In this document: positions 43,345 through 52,829 of the stretch, one piece after another
How positions within the stretch are numbered: the stretch's first letter is position 1
How the letters are laid out: the number at the start of each line of letters is the position of its first letter
Assembly: GCF_012910715.1 (NCBI RefSeq)
Contig: NZ_JABBHF010000015.1
Span: forward strand, 36,001 to 100,000
Source: Flavivirga algicola
GTDB lineage: Bacteria > Bacteroidota > Bacteroidia > Flavobacteriales > Flavobacteriaceae
Length of the DNA stretch: 64,000 nucleotides
Reading direction: 5' to 3'
Position numbers and translations under genes: made by a program
Notes under the pieces: model-generated
The model's input: only the letters and a program-made list of their open reading frames with translations
What the model was told of the DNA's origin: nothing
Databases searched by the model: none

Positions 43345-44106
43345 ATGAACAGATTTTACACCCTAATCGTATTAGTTATTTCTATAAGTTTTACTAGTTG
43401 TCAGTTTTCTGAAAATATCTATATAAATGACGATGGTTCTGGTAGGATGGAATTTTCTTTTGATGGGACACAACTTATGCAAATGGCTGGGGATAAAATG
43501 ACAGAAACAAAAGAGGAAGCCATCGATTCAACTTTTAGTTTTAAAGAAATATTTGATGCAAAACGCGATAGTATTTCTCAATTGTCTGAAGAAGAACAAT
43601 TGAAATTAAAGAATTTAGAGCCATTTAGTATGCATATGGTAATGAATCCGAAAACTTCTGAAATGAAGTTTGATATGTTTACAGATTTTAAAGAAGTGAG
43701 CGAACTCCAAGATATGTTTAAAGCCATGAACAGTTTTGGGGATATGGAAAAAGGAAAGAGTGGAGCCCAGTCTACGAATAGCCCTGCAAATCCATTTTCT
43801 GCTTTAGGACAACAAGGAACTACTGAGCTCGATTATAATTATGATGGAAAAATATTTAAACGTGTTGCTAAAGTAATTGATAAAGAGGCTTATAAAAAAG
43901 TGACAGATAGTTTAGGAGAGATGGCAGTAATGTTTGGGTCTTCAATGTATAAGTTAAACTACCATTTTCCTAAACCAATTAAATCAGTATCAAACGAAAA
44001 GGCCATGTTTAGTAGTGATAGAAAAAGCTTTACAGTGGAATTCGGTTTTATGGAATATATATCGAATCCTGAAGCTTTAAATGTAGAGGTTGTATTAGAG
44101 GATTAG
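43345..44106 (+). CDS. Lipoprotein of unknown function upstream of lipB
   Basis: A 253-residue lipoprotein: signal peptide ending SFTSC (C19), so probably anchored to the outer membrane. The mature part is acidic and Met/Phe-rich, with NIYINDDGSGRMEFSFDG at the start and alternating charged helices and strands thereafter. I recognise no named domain. lipB follows 4 nt after the stop, so both are likely in one transcript, but a functional link to lipoylation is not evident. Confidence 0.75.
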   Translation: MNRFYTLIVLVISISFTSCQFSENIYINDDGSGRMEFSFDGTQLMQMAGDKMTETKEEAIDSTFSFKEIFDAKRDSISQLSEEEQLKLKNLEPFSMHMVMNPKTSEMKFDMFTDFKEVSELQDMFKAMNSFGDMEKGKSGAQSTNSPANPFSALGQQGTTELDYNYDGKIFKRVAKVIDKEAYKKVTDSLGEMAVMFGSSMYKLNYHFPKPIKSVSNEKAMFSSDRKSFTVEFGFMEYISNPEALNVEVVLED

Positions 44107-44110
44107 TATT

Positions 44111-44812
44111 TTGAATAAACAAATTGCGCTGCAAGATTTAGGTTTTAAGGATTACAAAGAAACCTGGGATTATCAGGAAACTTTGTTTAAAGCCATTGTA
44201 GATACCAAGATTAAGAATAGGCGAGAGGAAGCTGGTTTACAAACCAAGAATCATTTTTTGTTTGTAGAGCATCCACATGTGTATACTTTGGGGAAAAGTG
44301 GCGATTTGTCTAATCTGCTTTTAAATGAAGAACAGCTTACCAAAAAAGGCGCAACTTTTTATAAAATTAACCGTGGCGGTGATATTACATATCACGGGCC
44401 AGGGCAAGTAGTGGGCTATCCTATTTTAGACTTGGAAAACTTTTTTACAGACATTCATAAATACCTTCGGTTTTTGGAGGAAATGATTATTTTAACCTTG
44501 GCAGAATATGGCTTAAAAGCCGAACGCAGCAAAGGAGAAACAGGTGTTTGGTTAGATGTGGATACGCCTTTTGCCCGCAAGATTTGTGCCATGGGTGTTC
44601 GGGCAAGCCGTTGGGTAACCATGCATGGTTTTGCGTTAAATGTCAATGCCGATTTGGGGTATTTTGATAATATTATTCCTTGTGGTATTCGTGGAAAAGC
44701 GGTAACCTCTTTAAACGTAGAGCTTGGTAAAAAAGAAGTGTCTGCGGAAGAAGTAAAAGAAAAATTACTAAAACATTTTGAAATTCTCTTTGAAGCTGAA
44801 TTCTTTTCTTAA
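44111..44812 (+). CDS. lipB: Octanoyl-[ACP]:protein N-octanoyltransferase
   Basis: Transfers octanoyl from acyl carrier protein to lipoyl domains in lipoate synthesis. A TTG start is used, 4 nt after the preceding stop; MNKQIALQDLGFKDYKETW is the expected N-terminus. HVYTLGKSG, RGGDITYHGPGQVVGYPI, KICAMGVR and the catalytic cysteine/lysine region IIPCGIRGKAVTS are all present. Full length at 233 residues. It converges with the next small lipoprotein gene at 9 nt. Confidence 0.97.
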   Translation: MNKQIALQDLGFKDYKETWDYQETLFKAIVDTKIKNRREEAGLQTKNHFLFVEHPHVYTLGKSGDLSNLLLNEEQLTKKGATFYKINRGGDITYHGPGQVVGYPILDLENFFTDIHKYLRFLEEMIILTLAEYGLKAERSKGETGVWLDVDTPFARKICAMGVRASRWVTMHGFALNVNADLGYFDNIIPCGIRGKAVTSLNVELGKKEVSAEEVKEKLLKHFEILFEAEFFS

Positions 44813-44821
44813 CCAAAGGTA

Positions 44822-45205
44822 TCAATTATTGCAGACAAAATTAGGAGAAGACCATATTAAATGACCTTCATAAGATGCTAGGAAGTTATTATAGGCATCC
44901 TTATCGTTTTTGTTATCTAAATTAAATACAAAATCTCCATTGCAATAAGCTACGAGCGTTAAGCTGTTACATGTTGCACAGCAGTTACCTATTATGAATA
45001 CAGTTTTTCCCTCATATGTAGCTTTGTAAACGTAAGATTCATCGACTAGGGTTGATTGTTTAAAATCTTCAATAATTTCCTTTAACCAAGTCAAATCTTC
45101 AACAGGGTTAGAAACGTTGCATGTGGTGTTGGAATTATCATCGTCATTTTTGCATGATGAAATTATAAGTAACAAAAGAAGTACTGGTAAAAATATCTTT
45201 TTCAT
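44822..45205 (-). CDS. Small lipoprotein, unknown function
   Basis: A 127-residue lipoprotein (signal peptide ending IISSC; C18). The mature part holds LTWLKEIIEDFKQS, VIGNCCATCNSLTLVAYC with several cysteines, and ends FVCNN. Family not recognised; a DUF with conserved cysteines is possible. It may lie in one leftward unit with the M43 protease (94 bp apart) but this is uncertain. Confidence 0.7.
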   Translation of the reverse strand: MKKIFLPVLLLLLIISSCKNDDDNSNTTCNVSNPVEDLTWLKEIIEDFKQSTLVDESYVYKATYEGKTVFIIGNCCATCNSLTLVAYCNGDFVFNLDNKNDKDAYNNFLASYEGHLIWSSPNFVCNN

Positions 45206-45299
45206 GGGAGCTTTTGTTTGAGTGTAAACTATTTTATAGATACAAAATTATCCAATAAGTTGCGTTCAGTATTAGGTGTTTTGAGTTAAAGCATTCAAG

Positions 45300-46229
45300 C
45301 TAGTCCTTGCTATTGAGATATAATTTTCTTCTTAAACCCCCAGGATTAAAAAGGTCGCGCATTCTTCTTTTTTGGCCTATTGTGAATATATGCATAGATT
45401 CATCATTGACCCTGTCCATAAAGTTCATAAACATATCGTTACTATTACAAGAATTTTGAGGATAGGTTGGATTTCCTAGATATTGAGATTTTTGATCAGG
45501 GGTATCATCGATCAAATCGCCATTTTCACAATGTCCGTTTTCGCCATAAATATGCAATAAGTTTAACCAATGTCCAATTTCATGGGTAGCTGTTCTGCCT
45601 AATTGGTGTTTAGGTATTAATGGGGGTAAGGTTCCAAATACTCTCGGGTCAATTATTACGCCATCCATTCTTGGGTCAACATCTGGGAATTGAGCATAAC
45701 CGCCCAATGTTACATTGCCATTACGATCGCTCAAATCGGCAATCCAGATATTTAAATATTTATCTCTGGGCCATGCATCTTGTCCGCCTTTATCGGTAAA
45801 AAATAATTTAAGGTCTTCTATTGGTGTGTTTTCTATTTGATTAATACCATCGAAACCTGTTACATGACTCTTTGTTCTTATTATTCCTGTTGTTGGGTTG
45901 CCTTCTGGATCGATAGTTGCCAAAGAAAACTCAATACCTACATCGGCTACAAGATTAATAAACTCATCGGGCGTTTTTACATAATCGGGATTCTTCTTTC
46001 TAAAATCTTGATTTAGTACATCAATTTGCGATTGGATTTTTTCATCACTAATAGTGAACGGGTCTGGTATATAATTAACAACATGTACAACTACTGGTAT
46101 GGTAATTATTTCATTAAAAGGAATTGAAGTCTCTGGATTTTCTTTATTAGAATTTTCATCTTTGCTACAGGCAGAAGTTAATAAGGTTAAAATGATTGTA
46201 CTTAAAAAAGGCAAGTGTTTAAGTGTCAT
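45300..46229 (-). CDS. M43-family zinc metalloprotease lipoprotein
   Basis: Extracellular protease of the pappalysin/cytophagalysin family (M43). The lipoprotein signal ends LTSAC (C21). The zinc motif is HEIGHWLNLLH near residue 217, followed by a family-typical DDTPDQ and a Met-turn in MNFMDR. Conserved aromatic and cysteine positions (NGHCENGD, NSCNSND) are present. 309 residues is compact, with no C-terminal secretion domain; it is surface-anchored instead. It may clip proteins outside the cell. The gene is followed by a lipoprotein gene on the same strand. Confidence 0.93.
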   Translation of the reverse strand: MTLKHLPFLSTIILTLLTSACSKDENSNKENPETSIPFNEIITIPVVVHVVNYIPDPFTISDEKIQSQIDVLNQDFRKKNPDYVKTPDEFINLVADVGIEFSLATIDPEGNPTTGIIRTKSHVTGFDGINQIENTPIEDLKLFFTDKGGQDAWPRDKYLNIWIADLSDRNGNVTLGGYAQFPDVDPRMDGVIIDPRVFGTLPPLIPKHQLGRTATHEIGHWLNLLHIYGENGHCENGDLIDDTPDQKSQYLGNPTYPQNSCNSNDMFMNFMDRVNDESMHIFTIGQKRRMRDLFNPGGLRRKLYLNSKD

Positions 46230-46388
46230 ATATATTGTGTGTTCTTTTGAGATTTGATTTACTTTGAATTAAAGGAATTATGCATTTTTTACCTTCTTTA
46301 TAAACCAGTATACAATGATTTATCATCGATATATGTTGACTTTCTTTATTCGGTTAGTAAATGGCCTTTTTTCAAAATAGCTGCTTAA

Positions 46389-46856
46389 CTATGGCATGGC
46401 AACAAGTGGCTCTTCTTCACCTTCACTAAGTGAATTTGTTTGTACAGTATGATTAGATTTGTTTAATATCTTAGCTGGTATACTATTTACATTAGCAAAG
46501 CACCTTAAGGATACAGGAAAAGTATGTAGGTTATGTTCATCGCTCATATATTTTACATGAAAGGAGAAAGTGTCACTATCTTCTAATTTCAGTTTCTTAT
46601 AAGTTGTCAACAGATCAATGGTTCCTGTTTGGGGATCTATTGATATTTTCTCTGATGAAGAAATAAATTTTCCCTCTATCGTTCCTTCTAAAATTGGTGT
46701 AATAGGGTACTTGTCAAGATCACTTAATTTAATTACGTGTGTTTGGTATTCAAATGACGTGGTAGGATTCGCAGTAATGTCTTCATGTGTGCATGAAGCA
46801 AAAATGCCAAAAACAGTAATAATTATAAATTGGGTAAGTAATGATTTTGGGGGCAT
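46389..46856 (-). CDS. Small lipoprotein with Ig-like/cadherin-like character
   Basis: The ATG at 46856 (MPPKSLLTQF) gives a proper lipoprotein signal ending IFASC; an earlier ATG at 46877 would lengthen it without benefit. The mature part is short, about 135 residues, with SIDPQTGTIDLLTTYKKLK in a beta-rich context reminiscent of cadherin-like or putative-Ig domains in Bacteroidota lipoproteins. I recognise no firm family. It lies upstream of the M43 gene with about 160 bp between. Confidence 0.65.
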   Translation of the reverse strand: MPPKSLLTQFIIITVFGIFASCTHEDITANPTTSFEYQTHVIKLSDLDKYPITPILEGTIEGKFISSSEKISIDPQTGTIDLLTTYKKLKLEDSDTFSFHVKYMSDEHNLHTFPVSLRCFANVNSIPAKILNKSNHTVQTNSLSEGEEEPLVAMP

Positions 46857-46991
46857 GATTTTGTTTTTTAGGCGCATCTGAATTAACAGACAAACATTTA
46901 AAATTTCATATCATACTTAAGATGGGAAAATATATAAAGGGTTGCGTTAAGTCTTACTAAATAATTGTAAAAGAATAAGTAAACTTAAAGT

Positions 46992-48041
46992 TTAATCCTC
47001 AGCATTAAAAAACACCTTGTAATAGTGCATTTTTTTCTCATCATCATAACCGCGTTCTAAATATTCTGCCGAGGCATCGGGAGCATCAATATCCAGTTTT
47101 ATCTGTATGTTGGTATCCAGTTTAATATCAGTTTTGATTTTTTTCTTTTCTTTGTTTACAACACGTTCCGCAACATCAAATTGGTTTCTGATAACGAGAT
47201 TTTGTTCACCCTCATATTCTTTTTTATAATCTTCAAATTGCCTTATTAGTTTCTCTTCTTCAAAAATATCCTCTTTAAAATGTTCTACATTTACGACCTC
47301 GTTTTCTTTAAAAAAATCGATGGTTTTAGCTAAAAAAGTATTTTGTTCTTGTGCACCATAATTGGTTTTTAAAATTTCGGTTGAGAATTCTTTGCAAAGC
47401 TCAATATATTGTTGTGTGTGGTTGTTGGCATCATCAGCATATTTGATGTTTAAAAACTGGTTTGTCCAGTAAAGCGCATCATAGCTGTTGTTATCTACAC
47501 TTAAAATAATATGGCCCTCGGTATCACTTTGATTCAAAATTAAACAGCCCTTGTCTACTTTTTTAGAACTAATTCCGTTTTGCACCAGCACATCATAACT
47601 TTTATTCTCTAAATAAGTTTGAAAGAAATTAACCTTGCTTTCTATTTTGAAAATACCAATAGCATTGGTGGTCATGTCTCGATATTCAATACCTTCGAAC
47701 ATAACCACTAGAACATCCCCCGTTTTTATATTGGATGAAGTAGATTGCTCGAATAAATGGGTTACAATATGTTTAGAAACATCTATGAAAGCATCTTCAT
47801 CATTAAATAATTGTGTGCAATAACTATTAATCTCGTTTAAAGAAATATTGGCATGGTGGTTAAAACGATAACTTTGCACCACACTACCAAAGGGGCGAAG
47901 TAAAAAAGGAAGCATTAAGTCGTAACTGGCTTCGTCAAAATCGACCGTATTCTCAGAAAAAGCATTTTTAGTATCGTTAAACTTATTTCCAACTTTATGG
48001 ATAATGAATTTTGAAATTGAGGCGTTTTTTCTTGAGATCAT
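46992..48041 (-). CDS. Nucleoid-associated protein (NdpA/YejK family)
   Basis: A 349-residue cytoplasmic protein of the NA37/NdpA family (PF04245). The typical N-terminal part is SKFIIHKVGNKFNDTKNAF, followed by LLRPFGSVVQSYRF and TGDVLVVMFEGIEYRD; the C-terminal half has a long charged helical region (EEEKLIRQFEDYKKEYEGE) and strand-rich end (INIQIKLD-like). The E. coli relative YejK associates with the nucleoid; the activity here is not known. It is transcribed leftward alone. Confidence 0.9.
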   Translation of the reverse strand: MISRKNASISKFIIHKVGNKFNDTKNAFSENTVDFDEASYDLMLPFLLRPFGSVVQSYRFNHHANISLNEINSYCTQLFNDEDAFIDVSKHIVTHLFEQSTSSNIKTGDVLVVMFEGIEYRDMTTNAIGIFKIESKVNFFQTYLENKSYDVLVQNGISSKKVDKGCLILNQSDTEGHIILSVDNNSYDALYWTNQFLNIKYADDANNHTQQYIELCKEFSTEILKTNYGAQEQNTFLAKTIDFFKENEVVNVEHFKEDIFEEEKLIRQFEDYKKEYEGEQNLVIRNQFDVAERVVNKEKKKIKTDIKLDTNIQIKLDIDAPDASAEYLERGYDDEKKMHYYKVFFNAED

Positions 48042-48437
48042 GCATTGCGTATTAAGTATGCAATACTATTAAAATAATTAGAATTATACCATGCTTTGTT
48101 TTTAAAATTATTAGTAAAATAAAACGCTTTTTGCTGTATATTAAATGGTATGATGTATAAAAAAGAACGCCAAAGCAAAGCTTTGACGTTCAAGACCTGG
48201 GGACTTCAGATTTGGTTATCATTATATTTTAAATATATCAAATAGGATGTAACCTATTGATTAAATTTTCATCATCAATAAATTATTATTTTAAGAAAAA
48301 TCATAAAATAGATTGAATTTTTTATTGTAAATAATTGATTAATAGCAGCCTTAAAGATAGAAATTAGTTTTTCATATACAAAAAAATTATGAGATTTATA
48401 TGTATATATTTAAATGGTTTAGGAATTTGGCTACGGA
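48042..48437. other. Long 3' region with terminator, no gene seen
   Basis: 396 bp without a convincing gene. It contains the minus-strand terminator at 48161-48191. The stretch GACCTGGGGACTTCAG (near 48194-48209) is GC-richer than its surroundings. Nothing else stands out. Confidence 0.5.
48160..48191 (-). terminator. Intrinsic terminator, minus strand
   Basis: GAACGCCAAAG (48165-48175) pairs with CTTTGACGTTC (48181-48191) with one mismatch, and the A-tract at 48159-48164 becomes a T-tract on the minus strand. It lies about 245 bp beyond the stop of the propeller lipoprotein gene. Confidence 0.65.
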
Positions 48438-50870
48438 TTAATTAATTTGATATAAAATGATAGAATTATTTTCTCCTTTGCTCACAAATTCAAGGTTCTT
48501 ATCTTTGTCAATATTGTCTAATATTATGGGTGAATTTCCATACACTGGAAAGTTAGGCAACAATTTTGTCTGACTATCGTAAAGGTAAATTTTCTGGGAC
48601 TGCATATCTGTGATTGCGACATAAATTTTATCATTAATATAGAATAGATGTGGCATAGAGTAATCGCCATAATCAATTTCTACAGTCTTGTTTTTGATAG
48701 ACAATTTATTTTCATCCAATACCACAAGTGTTTTACTTGAAGTTTCTAAATAATGCTTTTCCGATAGGTTTAAATTTTTAATAGATGTATGCCCTTTGGA
48801 ATCAATAGTTATTAAATTTCCATCAGAAGTTGTAGTGGTAAAAAGATTATTATATAGAAAGATAGGCTGATTGGAGTATGAGCTTGAAGTCTTTGGTTTG
48901 ACTCTGGTTTTGCCAGTTCTATCTAAAATATAAAGCTTGTTTTGCGTTTTAAATACAATATAATCTTTACTGCCAATTCTAAAGTGCCTTGGCTGGCATA
49001 TAATTGTGTTATTTGCAGATTTGAAGGTAAATCCGCTTACAGTTTGTGCTTTTACATTGTACATCGAAACATTTTTGCTCTGTGTAATTAATAATCTGTA
49101 ATTTTTGTTTTTATCATAATCATAAACAGCTAAAGGTTGGGTGATTGCAGAGTTGAATTTAATAGGAAAAGGCCCGACATTATTTCCATTTCTGTCAATA
49201 ACATAGACTCTGTTAGGCGTAGCGAAAGTTAATTGTAATCGTCCGTTTTTATAAATGTCAATTTGCTCAATAGTACCGATTATAGGGCCTTGTACTTGTT
49301 TTTTCCAAAGAATTTTTCCTTTATTGGAAATTAAATATAAATGGTTGTTTATGTCTTGAACAACAATTTCTTTTTGTTTGGTAATATGGTTTTTTACAAA
49401 TTGAGGATTGGTTAATAAGTCGGTATCCAATTTAATATTTAGTTCTTCGGACACCGAATTTTGTAAGGCTCTCGATTTGCTCTTTTTTATAATACCATTT
49501 ACATGTGCAAAATTAGTCTCATAAATAAATTGTAATGCAGATGCGTTGTAGCCTTTTATATTATAGTCAGAGTTGTCTTTAAGATTTTTGTTTATAACAG
49601 CTTTTAAAGATACCGGATCGATCACATGCATTAACGATGAAGCATCGCTTAGATGTTTTTTTATATCTTGAAAATAGGTTTTTTCGTTTAGTGTCGTTTT
49701 ATTTTGGTAGTTGGCAATAATATTTTGAAGTATTTCAGTATTACCAGCAAATACGAAAAAATCATCTAAAATACAGTATCTATTGGCATTGTTAAACGAT
49801 ATAAGTGGTGCAAATGTTTTAGTGAATAGTTGAGGGCGACTAAAACTAAAAATATCAATACCTCTATATAACCCCAATTTGTTTTGTTCGCTTAAAAGAG
49901 CATCTTTGGTAGCAATAATATCGGTAGAATTTAATGCAATAGCATGATCTTTTCCTTGATAAATAACCCCAATCTCAACAATATCATTAAAAAGTATAGT
50001 TGAGTGGGCTATGGAATCTTTACTATTGAATTTGGCCAAATTGATTTCGAATGTTTTATAGTCATTGAAAGTAAAGCTCATATAGCCGTCACTATTAGAA
50101 GGTGTGATATGGTGCGTTTGATTTTCTTGAGGGGTGGTATTTTTAAAGATATTAATGAAGCTTTCCGAAGAATCTACTGCTTTAGTGATGCCATTAAAAA
50201 GAATTTCATCTTGATTGATGCTTATATCGGTACCTATATAATTAGTAAATGTTTTGAAAGAAATGGAATCTTCAATAAAAAATGACTTTAAAAATGTATT
50301 ATCAGGTGCTATAATAGCCGAGAAAGTTTTATCGTCACCAGTTATATTATAGATTTTTTCTAGTTCTGGATCTTTAGTTTTGCTAGTAAAGAAGTCATCA
50401 ACAGCGCTTTTTGACGAAGAGGCGAAAAAGATACTATCTGCAATGGCACTATAAAATGTATTGTTGTTTAATGTAGATCTTGTGATTTTTTTGTTTTTAT
50501 AAGAAAGGGTTTCTTCTACATAGTTTGGTAGAGAATCGGTTTCAAATAATTGTTGATGATATTTTGTTATGATCGAATATTGTAAACTGTCTTTCGAATT
50601 TTTCGAAAAACAAATTAATATATCATTAACAGGTTTTAAATATGCTAAGTGGTCTAAAGTGTTTTCTAAGTTTTTGTACGAATGGGTTTTAGAAAATTTC
50701 TGTAAAAAATCGCTATTGTTGATGCTACTTTTTAAACTCTCAAGATTTGAGGTCTTCAAAACCATAGACGTGTTATTTGGTACAAAATCGATAAGTTTTG
50801 AGGGGCTTTTTTGGGTGTTTGAGCAGTTAAATAACAGTATAAGAAGTAGGGAAGAACAAATGACTCTCAT
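48438..50870 (-). CDS. Lipoprotein with C-terminal beta-propeller-like repeats
   Basis: An 810-residue lipoprotein (signal ends LLFNC; C16). The N-terminal part, about 25-450, is an unassigned mixed domain (FVPNNTSMVLKTSNLESLK near the start resembles a DUF3352-like substrate-protein region). From about 490 onward there are PQQ- or WD-like repeats with the pattern NHLYLISNKGKILWKK, NRVYVIDRNGN and NKLYILDRTGKT, that is, a beta-propeller. A protein-binding role in the outer membrane is plausible. rnhB lies upstream, 160 bp away, in the same direction. Confidence 0.75.
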   Translation of the reverse strand: MRVICSSLLLILLFNCSNTQKSPSKLIDFVPNNTSMVLKTSNLESLKSSINNSDFLQKFSKTHSYKNLENTLDHLAYLKPVNDILICFSKNSKDSLQYSIITKYHQQLFETDSLPNYVEETLSYKNKKITRSTLNNNTFYSAIADSIFFASSSKSAVDDFFTSKTKDPELEKIYNITGDDKTFSAIIAPDNTFLKSFFIEDSISFKTFTNYIGTDISINQDEILFNGITKAVDSSESFINIFKNTTPQENQTHHITPSNSDGYMSFTFNDYKTFEINLAKFNSKDSIAHSTILFNDIVEIGVIYQGKDHAIALNSTDIIATKDALLSEQNKLGLYRGIDIFSFSRPQLFTKTFAPLISFNNANRYCILDDFFVFAGNTEILQNIIANYQNKTTLNEKTYFQDIKKHLSDASSLMHVIDPVSLKAVINKNLKDNSDYNIKGYNASALQFIYETNFAHVNGIIKKSKSRALQNSVSEELNIKLDTDLLTNPQFVKNHITKQKEIVVQDINNHLYLISNKGKILWKKQVQGPIIGTIEQIDIYKNGRLQLTFATPNRVYVIDRNGNNVGPFPIKFNSAITQPLAVYDYDKNKNYRLLITQSKNVSMYNVKAQTVSGFTFKSANNTIICQPRHFRIGSKDYIVFKTQNKLYILDRTGKTRVKPKTSSSYSNQPIFLYNNLFTTTTSDGNLITIDSKGHTSIKNLNLSEKHYLETSSKTLVVLDENKLSIKNKTVEIDYGDYSMPHLFYINDKIYVAITDMQSQKIYLYDSQTKLLPNFPVYGNSPIILDNIDKDKNLEFVSKGENNSIILYQIN

Positions 50871-51030
50871 AAAACGAATTAATTTTTACAAACCTACATA
50901 TTTTTAATAGAAATCATCTCGACTTTTTTTTATTTAAGTGAAAAGTTATGCCTATGTTTCCAGATAAAGTTTTTGCTTATCATAACACTATAAGAAGCAA
51001 TAAAATTGTATAGTATATAGTAAAATGTTA

Positions 51031-51630
51031 CTAAATATCTAGTACTAATTGTTCTGGTAGTAACCTAAAAGACTTTCTGTGATACTTAGTTATGCCGTAT
51101 TTTTTAATGGCGGCTCGATGTTCTTTAGTAGGGTAGCCTTTATTTTGTTTCCAATTATACATAGGGTATTCCTCATGAATGGTATTCATGTAAATATCGC
51201 GATGCGTTTTTGCTAAAATGGATGCTGCAGCAATACTTAAATATTTCCCGTCACCTTTAACAATGGTTTCAAAAGGGACATTGTTATAAGGTTTAAATTT
51301 ATTACCATCAACTATTATGAATTGTGGCTTTTTTTTCAATAGGTCTATAGATTTGTGCATCGCCAAAATCGAAGCATTCAAAATATTAATACGATCAATT
51401 TCTTCTTGAAATATGTGAGCGACGCCAAAAGTTAGAGCTTCTGCCTCAATAATTGACTTTAAAATATCTCTTTTTTTTTCACTAAGTTGTTTGGAATCGG
51501 TGAGTATCGAATTTTCAAATTTCTTAGGAAGGATAACTGCCGCAGCAGTAACCGGACCCGCCAAACAACCGCGTCCAGCTTCATCTGTGCCGCATTCTAA
51601 AGAATAATTGGAATGATTTATTAATAGCAT
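51031..51630 (-). CDS. rnhB: Ribonuclease HII
   Basis: Removes ribonucleotides from DNA by cutting RNA-DNA hybrids. The active site is present: GTDEAGRG (D16, E17), a further aspartate in FIIVDGNKF, and the conserved [14 protein letters not shown]; the C-terminal [15 protein letters not shown] is the usual end. 199 residues, full length. A -7 box at 51648-51655 (minus strand) lies 18-25 bp upstream of the start, so the leader is short. Confidence 0.98.
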   Translation of the reverse strand: MLLINHSNYSLECGTDEAGRGCLAGPVTAAAVILPKKFENSILTDSKQLSEKKRDILKSIIEAEALTFGVAHIFQEEIDRINILNASILAMHKSIDLLKKKPQFIIVDGNKFKPYNNVPFETIVKGDGKYLSIAAASILAKTHRDIYMNTIHEEYPMYNWKQNKGYPTKEHRAAIKKYGITKYHRKSFRLLPEQLVLDI

Positions 51631-51647
51631 TTAAATAAGAATATTGC

Positions 51648-51655
51648 CAAATTTA
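51648..51655 (-). promoter_or_regulatory. -7 box of rnhB
   Basis: On the minus strand this reads TAAATTTG, an exact TAnnTTTG. The nearest TTG upstream is at 12 nt, too close; the -33 element is therefore not identified. Confidence 0.45.
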
Positions 51656-51853
51656 TAATTTTGTATACAAATTATTATGCATGCTTAGTAAATTTATTCG
51701 TTTTTATATGAATTTAATAGTTGACATTGTTGAATGATCTTTTTTAGTATTTGATTTGTGATAATAATTTAAAAAAATGGACGCTATTATGAGTATTTAA
51801 TAATTTTAAAAAGATGAATTAATGGTGAATAGGTGCTTTTTTTGTGTGTTTTT

Positions 51854-51884
51854 TTGTTTTTTTAAGATAATATTAAGATGTTTG
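51854..51884 (+). promoter_or_regulatory. Promoter-like element of a candidate small RNA
   Basis: TTG at 51854-51856 and GATGTTTG at 51877-51884 are spaced by 20 nt; the second differs from TAnnTTTG only in the first base. It lies upstream of an orphan hairpin and terminator, between the divergent rnhB and sigma factor genes. Confidence 0.4.
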
Positions 51885-51889
51885 CAGCC

Positions 51890-51985
51890 GACTAACTCAA
51901 AATAAATATTCAAAGTTCATCTTTGTAAATAGATGACTAAATATTTAAAAGAAAGCCAGCAGTTGTTGCTGGCTTTCTTTATTTA
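51890..51985 (+). ncRNA. Candidate small RNA with own terminator
   Basis: A transcript beginning near 51890 would have a hairpin TCATCT-N8-AGATGA (51917-51936) and end in the strong terminator at 51948-51985, about 95 nt in all. No open frame of note lies in it. No family is recognised; existence is inferred from promoter, hairpin and orphan terminator, not from sequence similarity. Confidence 0.4.
51948..51985 (+). terminator. Orphan intrinsic terminator in a divergent region
   Basis: AAAGAAAGCCAGCA (51948-51961) pairs perfectly with TGCTGGCTTTCTTT (51967-51980) around GTTGT, 14 bp in total, followed by ATTTAAATATTTTT. There is no gene before it on the plus strand for more than 300 bp: rnhB is transcribed away and the sigma factor starts at 52221. 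Confidence 0.85.
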
Positions 51986-52199
51986 AATATTTTTCACTAA
52001 ATTGTTTAAAGTTGGGTGTTAGAATCTTTAGATAAAAAAGCTTAGGTAAATTAATTAAACTTGTAAATGTTTTTTAAGAAAAATGTTTAAACAATGATGA
52101 TTAATTAACAATATCTGAACTTAAATATTCGTACCCACTTAATTAAATGAAAAGGAAAAGATTTTGCTAACAAATATGTGGATTTGACTAACATATTAT

Positions 52200-52208
52200 G
52201 TGTCCACA
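52200..52208. promoter_or_regulatory. GTGTCCACA motif, first copy
   Basis: This 9-mer lies 12 nt before the sigma factor start and faces an inverted ATGTGGA at 52176-52182. An identical copy lies 40 nt before the FecR start (53040-53048). It may be a regulator or sigma-recognition site. Confidence 0.4.
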
Positions 52209-52220
52209 TTATTATAATTA

Positions 52221-52829
52221 ATGAGTATTATAAAGGAAGCAATACAAGAAGAACCTGAAACAGTTTGGATTAAATTTGTAGATGGAGACAAAGGGGCCTT
52301 TACATCCATTTATAATTCAAATGTAGATTCGTTGTTTTCATATGGTATGAAATTGAATTCTAATAAGAATTTTGTAAAAGACTGTATTCAAGATGTTTTT
52401 TTAGATATATACGAGCACAGAAAACGTATTTCCGCACCCAGAAATATTAAGTTTTATTTATTTAAAGCACTTAAACGTACAATGTTTCGGGAATTAAAGA
52501 AGGAGAGAAAGAAAAGTAGCTTACCAGAACAAGGAAACTTGTCTTTTTTTACAGAATATAACATAGAAACAAAAACCATCGATAGAGAAGTTGAGAAGTA
52601 CCAAAAAAAACTTGTTGCAAAAATAGTTAAAGAACTTACCCCCAAGCAGCAAGAAATACTTTATTTAAGGTTTACCAAAGGCTTTAATTATGCTGAAATT
52701 TCAGAAATCATCGACATTAATCATAATTCTGTACGCAAACAGGTCTATAGGGCTATAAAAAAACTGCGTAAAGATCTAGCTTTGAATGATATTAATTCAG
52801 GTGTTTATTTGCTTCTATTTGCAGTTTAA
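52221..52829 (+). CDS. ECF sigma factor, FecI-like
   Basis: RNA polymerase sigma-70 factor of the extracytoplasmic-function group, 202 residues. Region 2 is at about 25-95 (FTSIYNSNVDSLFSYGMKL and DCIQDVFLDIYEH) and region 4 at about 130-185 (LTPKQQEILYLRFTKGFNYA and ISEIIDINHNSVRKQVYRA). Such sigmas with a nearby FecR and SusC respond to an outer-membrane signal and switch on uptake genes. It is separated from fecR by 259 bp; the two share the GTGTCCACA motif upstream. Confidence 0.95.
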   Translation: MSIIKEAIQEEPETVWIKFVDGDKGAFTSIYNSNVDSLFSYGMKLNSNKNFVKDCIQDVFLDIYEHRKRISAPRNIKFYLFKALKRTMFRELKKERKKSSLPEQGNLSFFTEYNIETKTIDREVEKYQKKLVAKIVKELTPKQQEILYLRFTKGFNYAEISEIIDINHNSVRKQVYRAIKKLRKDLALNDINSGVYLLLFAV

